Assembly (NCBI RefSeq): GCF_013030945.1
Contig: NZ_JABBXF010000063.1
Coordinates: 1 to 64,000 of the forward strand
Length of the DNA stretch: 64,000 nt
Reading direction: 5' to 3'
Source of the DNA: Streptomyces morookaense
Lineage (GTDB): Bacteria > Actinomycetota > Actinomycetes > Streptomycetales > Streptomycetaceae
Below the pieces are notes generated by a model that was not told where the DNA came from, made no database searches, and saw nothing but the letters and a program-made list of their open reading frames with translations. The stretch's first letter is position 1; the number at the start of each line of letters is the position of its first letter. The position numbers and the translations under genes are program-made. Below, piece by piece: positions 25,186 through 33,645 of the stretch.

Positions 25186-25941
25186 ATGAGCGCAGCGGAA
25201 CGTACGGGCGAGGGCCGCGGCCGCCTGGGCAGGGTGCTGTCCGGGCTGGCCGTGGCTCTCGGCTGTGTGCTCTTCCTGGGCGGCTTCGCCTGGAGCGCGT
25301 TCCTGTACCAGCCGTACACGGTGCCCACCGACTCCATGTCCCCGACCATCGGCCGGGGCGACCGGGTGCTCGCCGAGCGCATCCACGGCGGCGACGTGCG
25401 CCGCGGGGACGTGGTCGTCTTCCGGGACAAGGTCTGGGGCGACGTGCCGATGGTCAAGCGGGTCGTCGGGGTGGGCGGGGACACCGTCGCGTGCTGCGAC
25501 AAGCAGGGGCGGCTGACGGTCGACGGCCGGTCCGTCGACGAGCCGTACCTCGGTACCGAGGGGCCCGCTTCGCCCACCGGCTTCTCGGCCACCGTGCCGG
25601 AGGGACAGCTCTTCCTGCTGGGCGACCACCGCACCGACTCCCTCGACTCCCGCTACCACCTCACCGATCCCGGCCACGGCACGGTGCCGGGCGACACCGT
25701 CCGCGCCCGCGTCGACGCCACGGCCTGGCCGCGCTGGGGCATGCTCGGCCGCCCGTCCTCCTTCGCCGCGCTCCCGGGCGGCACCTCGCAGCCCGGACCG
25801 CTGCCGGAGCTGGCGACCGCCGTGATCGCCGGCGCCGTGCTCATCCTGGGAGGTGCGGCGTACGGTCCCGTCGCCCGCCGCGCGGCGGGACGGGCGGCGC
25901 GACGGGAGCGACACGAGAGGGCGGTGGCCTCCCATGGCTGA
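25186..25941 (+). CDS. sipZ: Type I signal peptidase SipZ
   Basis: A 251-residue signal peptidase with a membrane span at about residues 20-40, then VPTDSMSPTIGRGDRVLAE (catalytic Ser), MVKRVVGVGGDTVACC (catalytic Lys) and LGDHRTDSLDSRYH. A C-terminal hydrophobic segment (TAVIAGAVLILGGAAYG) precedes an Arg-rich tail. It is 83 bp after sipY and overlaps the Nudix gene by 8 bp. This matches the S. lividans observation that sipZ starts a separate transcription unit with its downstream genes. Confidence 0.9.
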   Translation: MSAAERTGEGRGRLGRVLSGLAVALGCVLFLGGFAWSAFLYQPYTVPTDSMSPTIGRGDRVLAERIHGGDVRRGDVVVFRDKVWGDVPMVKRVVGVGGDTVACCDKQGRLTVDGRSVDEPYLGTEGPASPTGFSATVPEGQLFLLGDHRTDSLDSRYHLTDPGHGTVPGDTVRARVDATAWPRWGMLGRPSSFAALPGGTSQPGPLPELATAVIAGAVLILGGAAYGPVARRAAGRAARRERHERAVASHG

Positions 25942-26428
25942 GCACGACGCGCTCCGCAAGGCGGCCCGGGTGGTGCTGCTCGACCGGCAGGACCGCATCC
26001 TGCTGCTCCACGGCTACGAACCGGACGACCCCTCCGACACCTGGTGGTTCACCCCCGGCGGCGGGCTGGAGGGCGCCGAGGACTGGGCGGACGCGGCACG
26101 CCGGGAACTGGCCGAGGAGACCGGGATCACCGAGATCGAGCTGGGTCCGGTGCTCTGGCGGCGCATCTGCTCCTTCCCGTTCGACGGGCGGCGCTGGGAC
26201 CAGGACGAGTGCTATTTCCTGGCCCGGACCGACCAGGAGCCCGACTGGACCGGAGGGGGGACGGAGCTGGAGCGGCGCAGTCTCACGGGTCTGCGGTGGT
26301 GGACCTGCGGGGAACTGCTCGCGACCCGTGAGACGGTGTATCCGACCAGGCTCGCCGAGCTGCTGCAGAGGCTGCTCGACGAGGGTCCCCCGAGCTCACC
26401 GGTGCGCCTGGAGACGGAGCGCGCCTGA
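25934..26428 (+). CDS. Nudix hydrolase
   Basis: A 164-residue enzyme that hydrolyses a nucleoside diphosphate linked to another moiety. The complete Nudix box G-x5-E-x7-REL-x-EE-x-GI is present in the stretch GLEGAEDWADAARRELAEE and on to TGI, at about residues 45-66. The substrate is not predictable. The ATG at 25934 overlaps the sipZ end by 8 bp, so the genes are likely co-translated, an arrangement conserved in Streptomyces. Confidence 0.88.
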   Translation: MAEHDALRKAARVVLLDRQDRILLLHGYEPDDPSDTWWFTPGGGLEGAEDWADAARRELAEETGITEIELGPVLWRRICSFPFDGRRWDQDECYFLARTDQEPDWTGGGTELERRSLTGLRWWTCGELLATRETVYPTRLAELLQRLLDEGPPSSPVRLETERA

Positions 26429-26429
26429 A

Positions 26430-26442
26430 GCACAATGGGGGG
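26430..26442 (+). promoter_or_regulatory. Promoter-like 13-mer before the DUF2469 gene
   Basis: GCACAATGGGGGG starts just after the Nudix stop and 38 bp before the next ATG. It is identical to the sequence upstream of rpsP (19474-19486) and contains the -10-like CACAAT. Confidence 0.4.
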
Positions 26443-26467
26443 ACGCACGGCTGAAGGGGAACATGCC

Positions 26468-26776
26468 ATGAGCGCCGAGGACCTCGAGAAGTACGAGACC
26501 GAGATGGAGCTGAAGCTCTACCGGGAGTACCGCGATGTCGTCGGACTGTTCAAATACGTGATCGAGACCGAACGGCGTTTCTACCTCACGAACGACTACG
26601 AGATGCAGGTCCACTCCGTGCAGGGAGAGGTCTTCTTCGAGGTCTCGATGGCCGACGCGTGGGTCTGGGACATGTACCGTCCGGCCCGGTTCGTGAAGCA
26701 GGTGCGGGTGCTCACGTTCAAGGACGTGAACATCGAGGAGCTGAACAAGACCGACCTCGACCTTCCGGGAGGGTGA
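26468..26776 (+). CDS. DUF2469-family protein
   Basis: A 102-residue acidic protein highly conserved in actinobacteria, containing LEKYETEMELKLYREYRDVV, YVIETERRFYLTNDYE and VEVSMADAWVWDMYRPARFV-like stretches. No catalytic motif and no known function. The ATG at 26468 follows AAGGGGAA. It is 39 bp after the Nudix gene and 110 bp before the YraN-like gene. The position next to the signal peptidase and YraN/ComM genes is conserved. Confidence 0.88.
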   Translation: MSAEDLEKYETEMELKLYREYRDVVGLFKYVIETERRFYLTNDYEMQVHSVQGEVFFEVSMADAWVWDMYRPARFVKQVRVLTFKDVNIEELNKTDLDLPGG

Positions 26777-26886
26777 CGCTCCCGTCCCCGGAAGGGTGAC
26801 GGGGTTTTCCACAACCGCCGGGTTGTCCACCAAGATCCAACAGTTTCCGGCGCAGGCGTCACTCTCGGTGCGGGAGGTGGTGCCGA

Positions 26887-27246
26887 ATGGACGCTCGACG
26901 AGCGCTCGGACGCTACGGGGAGGACCTGGCGGTACGTCGGCTGGCCGAGGCCGGGATGACGGTGCTGGCGCGGAACTGGCGGTGCCGTGACGGCGAGCTG
27001 GACATCGTGGCCCGCGATGCGGACGCCCTGGTCGTGTGCGAGGTGAAGACCCGCAGAGCCGGGCCGTACGAACATCCGCTGGCGGCCGTGCGGCCCGGCA
27101 AGGCGGGCCGGCTGAGACTGCTGGCCGAGTGCTGGCTGGAACGGCACGGCGGGCCGCCGCCGGGCGGTGTGCGGATCGACGTGGTGGGCGTGGTCGTCCC
27201 CGACCGCGGTGCGCCCGTGGTGGAGCACATCAAGGGGGTGGCCTGA
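26887..27246 (+). CDS. YraN/UPF0102-family nuclease-like protein
   Basis: A 119-residue protein with the restriction-endonuclease-like core: LGRYGEDLAVRRL, NWRCRDGELDIVARD and VVCEVKTRR, where the D...ExK residues form a PD-(D/E)xK site. Family members are thought to act on Holliday junctions or DNA ends; this is unproven here. It is followed one base later by the ComM-like gene and then dprA, a linkage suggesting DNA processing or uptake. Confidence 0.88.
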   Translation: MDARRALGRYGEDLAVRRLAEAGMTVLARNWRCRDGELDIVARDADALVVCEVKTRRAGPYEHPLAAVRPGKAGRLRLLAECWLERHGGPPPGGVRIDVVGVVVPDRGAPVVEHIKGVA

Positions 27247-27247
27247 G

Positions 27248-28858
27248 ATGGGCTTCGCCCGTACCTGCTCGGTCGCCCTGGTCGGGGTCGAGGGCGTCGT
27301 GGTCGAGGTCCAGGCCGGGCTGGAGCCCGGCGTCGCGGCCTTCACCCTGGTCGGCCTGCCCGACAAGAGCCTGGTCGAGTCGAAGGACCGGGTCCGGGCG
27401 GCCGTGGTGAACTCCGGTGCCGACTGGCCGCAGAAGAAGCTCACCGTGGGCCTGAGCCCGGCCTCCGTCCCCAAGGGCGGCAGCGGCTTCGACCTGGCCG
27501 TGGCCTGCGCCGTCCTGGGCGCGGCCGAGCGGGTGGACCCGCGCGCCATCGCCGACCTGATGCTGATCGGCGAGCTGGGCCTCGACGGCCGGGTCCGCCC
27601 GGTCCGCGGCGTCCTCCCGGCGGTGCTGGCCGCCGCCGACGCGGGCTACCGGCACGTCGTCGTCCCCGAGGCCACCGCGGCCGAGGCGGCGCTGGTGCCC
27701 GGGATCTCGGTCCTCGGAGTGCGCAGCCTGCGCCAGGTCATCGCGGTGCTGGCCGACGAGCCGGTGCCCGAGGAGGACGAGAGCCTGCCGGGCGAGGGCC
27801 ACCCGGACCCCATGCTGGCCGGGCTCGTCCTGCCGGGAGCCGCCCTGGGCGGGCCCGCGCCGGACGCCCTCGACCGGCCCGACCTGGCCGAGGTCGCCGG
27901 CCAGCACCGCGCCCGCCGGGCCCTGGAGGTGGCCGCCGCCGGGCGCCACCACCTCCTCTTCCAAGGGCCGCCAGGAGCGGGCAAGACGATGCTGGCCGAG
28001 CGGCTGCCCGGGCTGTTGCCGCCCCTCACCCGTCAGGAGTCACTGGAGGTGACGGCGGTGCACTCGGTGGCCGGGGTGCTTCCGCCGGGGCAGCCCCTCA
28101 TCGACCGCGCGCCGTTCTGCGCGCCCCACCACTCCGCCTCCATGCCGTCCCTGGTCGGCGGCGGCTCGGGGATGCCGCGGCCCGGGGCGGTGTCGTTGGC
28201 GCACCGCGGCGTACTTTTTCTGGACGAGGCCCCGGAGTTCCCCGGGCGGGTGCTCGATGCGTTGCGGCAGCCCCTCGAATCCGGTCATGTGGTCATCGCC
28301 CGCTCGGGCGGGGTGATGCGCCTCCCGGCCCGCTTCCTGCTCGCCCTCGCCGCCAACCCCTGCCCCTGCGGCCGGCACGGCATGACGGGGGACGGCTGCG
28401 ACTGCCCGCCGCGGGTGATCAGGCGCTATCTCGCCCGGCTCTCGGGGCCGTTGATGGACCGCGTGGACCTCAGGGTGATCGTCGAGCCGGTGGCGCGCTC
28501 CGAGCTCACCGGGCCGGGCACCGCCGAGCCGACCGCCGTGGTCGCCTCCCGGGTGCTCGCCGCCCGCGAGCGGGCCGCCGACCGGTACGCGGGCACGCCG
28601 TGGCGCACCAACAGCGAGGTGCCCGGGCACGAGCTGCGCACCCGCTGGCGTGCCGGTCCGGGCGCGCTGGCCGAGGCCGAGCGGGACATGGAGCGCGGCC
28701 TGCTGACGGCCCGCGGGCTGGACCGGGTGCTCCGGGTGGCCTGGACGGTGGCCGACCTCGCCGGGCACGACCGGCCCGACGCCGAGGACGTCGCCCAGGC
28801 CCTGGAGCTGCGCACTGGCATCCGGCGGGGCGCGGTCCTGGCGGGGGGACGGCCGTGA
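27248..28858 (+). CDS. ComM/YifB-like AAA+ ATPase (magnesium-chelatase family)
   Basis: 536 residues. The N-terminal domain (about 1-190) has the Lon-like S5 fold sequence GLPDKSLVESKDRVRAA. The AAA+ core carries the Walker A FQGPPGAGKTMLAERLPGL (about residue 240), Walker B VLFLDEAPEF, and a Cys-rich NPCPCGRHG...CDCPP insertion. ComM in naturally competent bacteria is a hexameric branch-migration helicase for DNA integration (established in Vibrio/Haemophilus). Its role in Streptomyces is not known. Translation overlaps dprA (GTGA). Confidence 0.9.
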   Translation: MGFARTCSVALVGVEGVVVEVQAGLEPGVAAFTLVGLPDKSLVESKDRVRAAVVNSGADWPQKKLTVGLSPASVPKGGSGFDLAVACAVLGAAERVDPRAIADLMLIGELGLDGRVRPVRGVLPAVLAAADAGYRHVVVPEATAAEAALVPGISVLGVRSLRQVIAVLADEPVPEEDESLPGEGHPDPMLAGLVLPGAALGGPAPDALDRPDLAEVAGQHRARRALEVAAAGRHHLLFQGPPGAGKTMLAERLPGLLPPLTRQESLEVTAVHSVAGVLPPGQPLIDRAPFCAPHHSASMPSLVGGGSGMPRPGAVSLAHRGVLFLDEAPEFPGRVLDALRQPLESGHVVIARSGGVMRLPARFLLALAANPCPCGRHGMTGDGCDCPPRVIRRYLARLSGPLMDRVDLRVIVEPVARSELTGPGTAEPTAVVASRVLAARERAADRYAGTPWRTNSEVPGHELRTRWRAGPGALAEAERDMERGLLTARGLDRVLRVAWTVADLAGHDRPDAEDVAQALELRTGIRRGAVLAGGRP

Positions 28859-30036
28859 CGGGGCCCGGCCGGGAGGAGCGGCTGGCGCGGGCGGCCCTGA
28901 CCCGGCTGACCGAGCCCGGCGACGAGACCATCGGCCGATGGCTGCGGCAGATGGGGCCCGTGGGGCTGGTGCGTGGGCTGACGGGCAAGGGATCACCGCC
29001 CCGGGGCGCCCGGGAGGAACGGCTGGCCGGGTGCCGGGCCCGCGCCGAGGTGCTCGACCCCGTGGCCGACCTCGCCGCCGTCGCCCGGCTCGGCGGCCGC
29101 TTCCTCTGCCCCGGCGACCTCGAATGGCCCGGCCAGCTGGACGACCTGGGCGACGCCCGGCCCATCGGCCTGTGGGTGCGCGGGAGTCCGGGCGTGCGGA
29201 CATGGGCGCTGCGCTCCGTGGCGGTGGTCGGCGCCCGGGCCTGCACCGGCTACGGCTCCCATGTGGCGGCCACCTTGGGCGCCGGGCTCGCGGAGCGCGG
29301 CTGGGTCGTCGTCTCGGGGGCGGCCTACGGGGTCGACGGCGCCGCCCACAGGGGAGCGCTCGCCGCCGACGGGGCGACGGTGGCGGTGCTGGCCTCGGGG
29401 GTGGACGTGCCCTATCCGCGCGGGCACACCGAGTTGCTCGACCGCATCGCGGAACAGGGGCTGCTGCTGGCCGAGTTGCCGCCGGGCGGGCACCCGACGC
29501 GCAGCAGATTCGTGCTGCGGAACCGGGTCATCGCGGCCCTGACGCGCGGCACCGTCGTCGTCGAGGCCGAGTACCGCAGCGGATCGCTCGTCACGGCCCG
29601 CCGGGCGCGGGAACTCGGACGCCACACCATGGGTGTGCCGGGTCCTGTCACGTCGGGGCTCTCGGCCGGGGTGCACGAACTGCTGCGCGAGGGTGCGTGC
29701 CTGGTGTCCGACGCCGACGATGTGGCCGAGCTCGTCGGCGGGATGGGGGAGCTGGCGCCGCCGCGCCGGGGGCCGGTGGTGGCCCGGGACCTGCTCGACC
29801 CCGAGGCGGCCGGGGTGCTGGAGGCGGTGCCCGCGCGCGGGGGCGCACAGGCCCGCGCGATCGCCCGCGAGGCCGGGACGGGACGGGAGCGGGCCCTGGC
29901 CCGGCTCTACGAGCTCCAGGCCCTGGGCTTCGTGGAACGACAGGGTGATCTCTGGCAGTTGGCTGCCACGGCGTCAACATCCGGTACCCCCAAGCCCCCC
30001 GGACGGCATGGCGGTGTGCGGCGAGGCGGTGATTGA
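28855..30036 (+). CDS. dprA: DNA-processing protein DprA
   Basis: A 393-residue RecA-loading, single-strand-DNA-binding protein. The Rossmann core contains VAVVGARACTGYGSHVA, VVSGAAYGVDGAAHRGAL, ASGVDVPYPRGH, SRFVLRNRVIAAL and EYRSGSLVTARRARELGR. A C-terminal winged-helix-like region (about residues 325-375) follows and ends in a Pro/Gly-rich tail. The GTG start overlaps the ComM stop. It forms a yraN-comM-dprA unit. In non-competent bacteria the role is probably in recombination. whiG follows after 234 bp. Confidence 0.93.
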   Translation: MTGPGREERLARAALTRLTEPGDETIGRWLRQMGPVGLVRGLTGKGSPPRGAREERLAGCRARAEVLDPVADLAAVARLGGRFLCPGDLEWPGQLDDLGDARPIGLWVRGSPGVRTWALRSVAVVGARACTGYGSHVAATLGAGLAERGWVVVSGAAYGVDGAAHRGALAADGATVAVLASGVDVPYPRGHTELLDRIAEQGLLLAELPPGGHPTRSRFVLRNRVIAALTRGTVVVEAEYRSGSLVTARRARELGRHTMGVPGPVTSGLSAGVHELLREGACLVSDADDVAELVGGMGELAPPRRGPVVARDLLDPEAAGVLEAVPARGGAQARAIAREAGTGRERALARLYELQALGFVERQGDLWQLAATASTSGTPKPPGRHGGVRRGGD

Positions 30037-30270
30037 CCTGGGGTGATCGGGTGAAAGGGTGAAGAGGACGACCGCTGCGGCCCCACGACGGGCCCCTGCC
30101 GTCGCGGGCGCCCCGCGGCCGTCGCCGTGACGTTGCGGTCCGCGGAACGTATCTGCGCACACCGAAGGGGTCTCCTCGCGCACCGCAGTGCTCCAGTCAC
30201 GCTACGCTCACGGATTCCAGCCATCCGCACCACCCGATCCACGTCACAGCAGAACGGCTCAAGACGACGT

Positions 30271-31107
30271 ATGCACCGGCACACCTCGGGTTCCGACCGC
30301 GCGGCGGCACCTCCCGCGGCCCGCGGCGCCGTGCGCCCGCCCGCGCCCGCCACGCTCGACGAGCTGTGGCAGGCGTACAAGACCTCGGGCGACGACCGGC
30401 TGCGCGAGCAACTGATCCTCCACTACTCGCCGCTGGTGAAGTACGTGGCGGGACGCGTCAGTGTGGGCCTGCCGCCCAACGTCGAGCAGGCGGACTTCGT
30501 TTCGTCCGGGGTCTTCGGACTCATCGACGCCATCGAGAAGTTCGACCCCGCGCGGTCGATCAAGTTCGAGACCTACGCCATCACCCGGATCCGCGGTGCC
30601 ATGATCGACGAACTGCGCGCGCTGGACTGGATCCCGCGCTCGGTCCGGCAGAAGGCGAGGGCCGTCGAGCGCGCGTACGCCACCCTGGAGGCCGCCCTGC
30701 ACCGCACGCCCACCGAGGCCGAGGTGGCGGCGGAGATGGGCATCCCGCTCGACGAACTGCACTCCGTCTTCAGCCAGTTGTCGCTGGCCAACGTGGTGGC
30801 CCTGGAGGAACTGCTGCACGCGGGCGGCGAGGCCGGCGACCGGCTGAGCCTGATGGACACGCTGGAGGACACCACCGCCGACGACCCCGTCGAGGTCGCC
30901 GAGGACCACGAGCTGCGCCGGCTCCTGGCCCGCGCCATCAACACCCTCCCGGACCGCGAGAAGACGGTGGTCACCCTCTACTACTACGAGGGCCTCACCC
31001 TCGCCGAGATCGGCCACGTGCTCGGCGTCACGGAGAGCAGGGTCAGCCAGATCCACACCAAGTCCGTCCTCCAGCTCAGGGCCAAGCTGGCGGACGTCGG
31101 ACGCTGA
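30271..31107 (+). CDS. whiG: Sporulation sigma factor WhiG
   Basis: A 278-residue sigma-28/FliA-type sigma factor that commits aerial hyphae to sporulation and drives whiH and whiI (established in S. coelicolor). Region 2 has LILHYSPLVKYVAGRVSVGLP, QADFVSSGVFGLIDAIEKFD and KFETYAITRIRGAMIDELRA. Region 4 has LPDREKTVVTLYYYEGLTL and the helix-turn-helix ending in VTESRVSQIHTKSVLQL. The disordered first 30 residues are Pro/Ala-rich, as in WhiG. In Streptomyces the sigma is held by RsiG with c-di-GMP (literature). ATG at 30271. The gene appears monocistronic or linked to the TetR gene 76 bp downstream. Confidence 0.96.
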   Translation: MHRHTSGSDRAAAPPAARGAVRPPAPATLDELWQAYKTSGDDRLREQLILHYSPLVKYVAGRVSVGLPPNVEQADFVSSGVFGLIDAIEKFDPARSIKFETYAITRIRGAMIDELRALDWIPRSVRQKARAVERAYATLEAALHRTPTEAEVAAEMGIPLDELHSVFSQLSLANVVALEELLHAGGEAGDRLSLMDTLEDTTADDPVEVAEDHELRRLLARAINTLPDREKTVVTLYYYEGLTLAEIGHVLGVTESRVSQIHTKSVLQLRAKLADVGR

Positions 31108-31183
31108 ACCGTCCCTCCGGTCCTTCCTCCGATTCCGGCCTCCACCGTCGTCTCCCGTACGGCAGATCCGTAAAGTGGGGACC

Positions 31184-31765
31184 GTGCCCAGGATTCGAGC
31201 GGCCTCAGTGGCCGAGCACCGGACCATGCAGCGCGGCGCCCTGCTCGACGCCGCCCGCTCCCTGCTGTCCGAAGGCGGGACGGAGGCGCTGACCTTCCCC
31301 GCCCTCGCCGAGCGCACCGGGCTCGCGCGGTCCTCCGTCTACGAGTACTTCCGCTCACGCGCGGCCGTGGTCGAGGAACTGTGCGCCGTCGACTTCCCCG
31401 TCTGGGCCGCCGAGGTCGAGGCCGCGATGGAGCGTGCCGCCACCCCCGAGGGCAAGATCGAGGCCTATGTGCGCCGGCAGCTGGCGCTCGTCGGCGACCG
31501 CCGGCACCGGGCCGTGGTCGCGATCTCCGCGGGCGAGCTGGACGCCGGTGCCCGTGAGAAGATCCGCGCCGCGCACGGCGGGCTGATCGCCATGGTCGTG
31601 GAGGCCCTCGAGGAACTGGGCCACGAGCAGCCCCGGCTGGCCGCGATGCTGCTCCAGGGCGTCGTCGACGCCGCGGTGCGCCGCATCGAACTCGGTGCGG
31701 CCGAGGAACCCGGGCGGATCACCGAGGCCGCCGTCTCCATGGCCCTGCGAGGCGTCCGCGGCTGA
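31184..31765 (+). CDS. TetR-family transcriptional regulator
   Basis: 193 residues. The N-terminal helix-turn-helix covers about residues 15-60 (GALLDAARSLLSEGGTEAL, PALAERTGLARSSVYEYFRSR). A helical ligand/dimerisation domain follows. The GTG at 31184 (MPRIRAAS) is preferred over a GTG three codons earlier, since it matches the start of close homologues. The gene lies directly downstream of whiG, an arrangement conserved in Streptomyces. The ligand and targets are unknown. Its 3' part is overlapped by the antisense extension of the M23 peptidase frame. Confidence 0.88.
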   Translation: MPRIRAASVAEHRTMQRGALLDAARSLLSEGGTEALTFPALAERTGLARSSVYEYFRSRAAVVEELCAVDFPVWAAEVEAAMERAATPEGKIEAYVRRQLALVGDRRHRAVVAISAGELDAGAREKIRAAHGGLIAMVVEALEELGHEQPRLAAMLLQGVVDAAVRRIELGAAEEPGRITEAAVSMALRGVRG

Positions 31766-32344
31766 GGCCGCGGCTGTACCTCCCAGGCGCCCGGTCAGCG
31801 GCAGCAGCCGCGACGGCGGGCGCCGCAGCATCCACGGCGGCAGCAGGCTCAGCGGGTCGAGATAGACGTCCCCGCGCAGCAGGCCCCAGTGCAGGCAGCC
31901 GGCAGCGCAGTGGGCAGGACCCGCATCCAGCAACCCCACCACCTGGCCCGCCGCCACGTGGTCGCCCTCGTGCGCCGTCGCCCGGACCGGTTCGTACGTC
32001 GTCCGCAGGGGCGGGCTGCCGGTCCCGTCCAGCTCCACCGACAGCACCCCGCGGCCCGCGACCGTGCCCGCGAAGGACACCCTGCCCGGCGCGGCCGCCC
32101 GCACCTCGGTGCCCGCGCGGGCACCGAGATCCACCCCCCGGTGCCCGGCCGCCCAGCGCACCGGCGGCGGATCCCACCCGCGTAACACCAGCGGCCGGCC
32201 GCCCCGCGCCCCCGTCACGGGCCAGGCCCGGTCCGGACCGCGACCGTCGGCCCGGGCGGGCGGGGCGCAGATGCAGAGGAGGAACAAGAGGCAGAAGAGG
32301 CCGAAGAAGCCGTGGGCGTGCCGTCGCACGTGGTGCTGTCGCAT
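31355..32344 (-). CDS. Secreted M23-family metallopeptidase with an abnormally long 3' frame
   Basis: 329 residues as read. A signal peptide (FFGLFCLLFLLCICAPPARA) covers residues 12-31. A LytM/M23 domain follows, with HRGVDLGARAG (zinc His and Asp) and CLHWGLLRGDVYLDPLSLLP (the second histidine motif). M23 enzymes cut peptidoglycan cross-bridges. The family-like part ends near 31800. The frame then continues without a stop to 31355, giving about 137 low-complexity residues antisense to the TetR gene. A stop may have been lost, or the tail is not functional. ATG at 32344. It is divergent from rpsB. Confidence 0.75.
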   Translation of the reverse strand: MRQHHVRRHAHGFFGLFCLLFLLCICAPPARADGRGPDRAWPVTGARGGRPLVLRGWDPPPVRWAAGHRGVDLGARAGTEVRAAAPGRVSFAGTVAGRGVLSVELDGTGSPPLRTTYEPVRATAHEGDHVAAGQVVGLLDAGPAHCAAGCLHWGLLRGDVYLDPLSLLPPWMLRRPPSRLLPLTGRLGGTAAASAADASQGHGDGGLGDPPGFLGRTEFDAAHRGVDDALEQHRGQPGLLVAQFLEGLHDHGDQPAVRGADLLTGTGVQLARGDRDHGPVPAVADERQLPAHIGLDLALGGGGTLHRGLDLGGPDGEVDGAQFLDHGRA

Positions 32345-32410
32345 GTGCCCACGGTGACGGATCCCGGCGCAGCGCGGGGATCTTGAACGGGATCTGTGGA
32401 CTACTCGCGG

Positions 32411-32609
32411 GTTGTGCACAACGCCGTCACCCGCGCCTTCTCGGGTCCCGTACACTTCTCTTGGCGATCCGGGTCACCGGGTCGACTTCGCACGCCCCGC
32501 CACCGGTTTCCCGGTGGACGTGTCCCTCGGTCCGTCGATCTCCTGTGCATACACGGAGTGTCACGGCTGGCGCGTCGGGGCGTCAGGAGCGGCGGCCGGC
32601 CGGCCGCCG
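32411..32609 (+). promoter_or_regulatory. rpsB promoter/leader region with two palindromes
   Basis: The 295-bp gap before rpsB has a 12-nt palindrome GTTGTGCACAAC (32411-32422), a CCACCGG-TTTC-CCGGTGG hairpin near 32504-32521, and a perfect 20-nt palindrome (32590-32609, CGGCGGCCGG plus its complement) 30 bases before the ATG. The last could fold near the ribosome site and is a candidate for S2 autoregulation. No known leader family is recognised. Confidence 0.4.
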
Positions 32610-32639
32610 TGGAAACCGAGTACCTCAAGGAGCGCGGCC

Positions 32640-33473
32640 ATGGCCGTCGTCACGATGCGGGAGCTGCTGGAGAGCGGCGTCCACTTCGGTCACCAGACCC
32701 GTCGTTGGAACCCGAAGATGAAGCGTTTCATCTTCACGGAGCGCAACGGCATCTACATCATCGACCTGCTCCAGTCGCTGTCGTACATCGACCGCGCCTA
32801 CGAGTTCGTCAAGGAGACCGTCGCGCACGGCGGCTCCATCATGTTCGTCGGTACGAAGAAGCAGGCCCAGGAGGCCATCGCCGAGCAGGCGACCCGTGTC
32901 GGCATGCCCTACGTGAACCAGCGCTGGCTGGGCGGCATGCTCACCAACTTCTCGACCGTCTACAAGCGCCTGCAGCGCCTGAAGGAGCTCGAGCTCATCG
33001 ACTTCGAGGACGTGGCCGCCTCCGGCCTCACCAAGAAGGAGCTCCTGGTCCTCTCCCGCGAGAAGGCCAAGCTGGAGAAGACCCTCGGCGGCATCCGCGA
33101 GATGCAGAAGGTGCCGAGCGCCATCTGGGTCGTCGACACCAAGAAGGAGCACATCGCCGTCGGTGAGGCGCGCAAGCTCCGCATCCCGGTCGTCGCCATC
33201 CTCGACACCAACTGCGACCCCGACGAGGTCGACTACAAGATCCCGGGCAACGACGACGCCATCCGCTCCGTCACCCTGCTCACCCGCGTGATCGCCGACG
33301 CCGTCGCCGAGGGCCTCATCGCCCGTTCCGGTGTTGCCACCGAGGGCAAGGGCGAGAAGGCCGCGGGCGAGCCGCTGGCCGAGTGGGAGCGCGACCTGCT
33401 CGAGGGCGAGAAGAAGGCCGACGAGCCCGCCGCCGAGGCCGAGAAGCCGGCCGCGGACGCCGAGCAGGCCTGA
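32640..33473 (+). CDS. rpsB: 30S ribosomal protein S2
   Basis: A 277-residue S2 with the signature MRELLESGVHFGHQTRRWNPKM at the start (about 18 residues in), YVNQRWLGGMLTNFSTV, and PVVAILDTNCDPDEVDYKIPGNDDAIRS. The Lys/Glu/Ala-rich C-terminal tail is usual in actinobacteria. The ATG at 32640 follows AAGGAG. It is first in rpsB-tsf. Confidence 0.97.
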   Translation: MAVVTMRELLESGVHFGHQTRRWNPKMKRFIFTERNGIYIIDLLQSLSYIDRAYEFVKETVAHGGSIMFVGTKKQAQEAIAEQATRVGMPYVNQRWLGGMLTNFSTVYKRLQRLKELELIDFEDVAASGLTKKELLVLSREKAKLEKTLGGIREMQKVPSAIWVVDTKKEHIAVGEARKLRIPVVAILDTNCDPDEVDYKIPGNDDAIRSVTLLTRVIADAVAEGLIARSGVATEGKGEKAAGEPLAEWERDLLEGEKKADEPAAEAEKPAADAEQA

Positions 33474-33485
33474 CCCTCCGCACCG

Positions 33486-33514
33486 CACCGTGGGGGCCAG
33501 GGGCCCCCGCGGTG
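33486..33514 (+). terminator. Intercistronic hairpin between rpsB and tsf
   Basis: A 13-bp stem with one wobble, CACCGTGGGGGCC (33486-33498) against 33502-33514, has a 3-nt loop and lies 12 bp after the rpsB stop. It may be an attenuator or mRNA-stability element. There is no U-tract. Confidence 0.5.
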
Positions 33515-33645
33515 TCCCGGTGGATCCACGGCCGGATCCCGTCCGTTGGACGGGGCCCGGTCGTTGTGGTGACCTCAAGACGGACCAGCCCAAGCCCGGT
33601 GCCGACGGCCCGGGACCAGGCGTAGTGCACGAGAAGGATTCAAGG

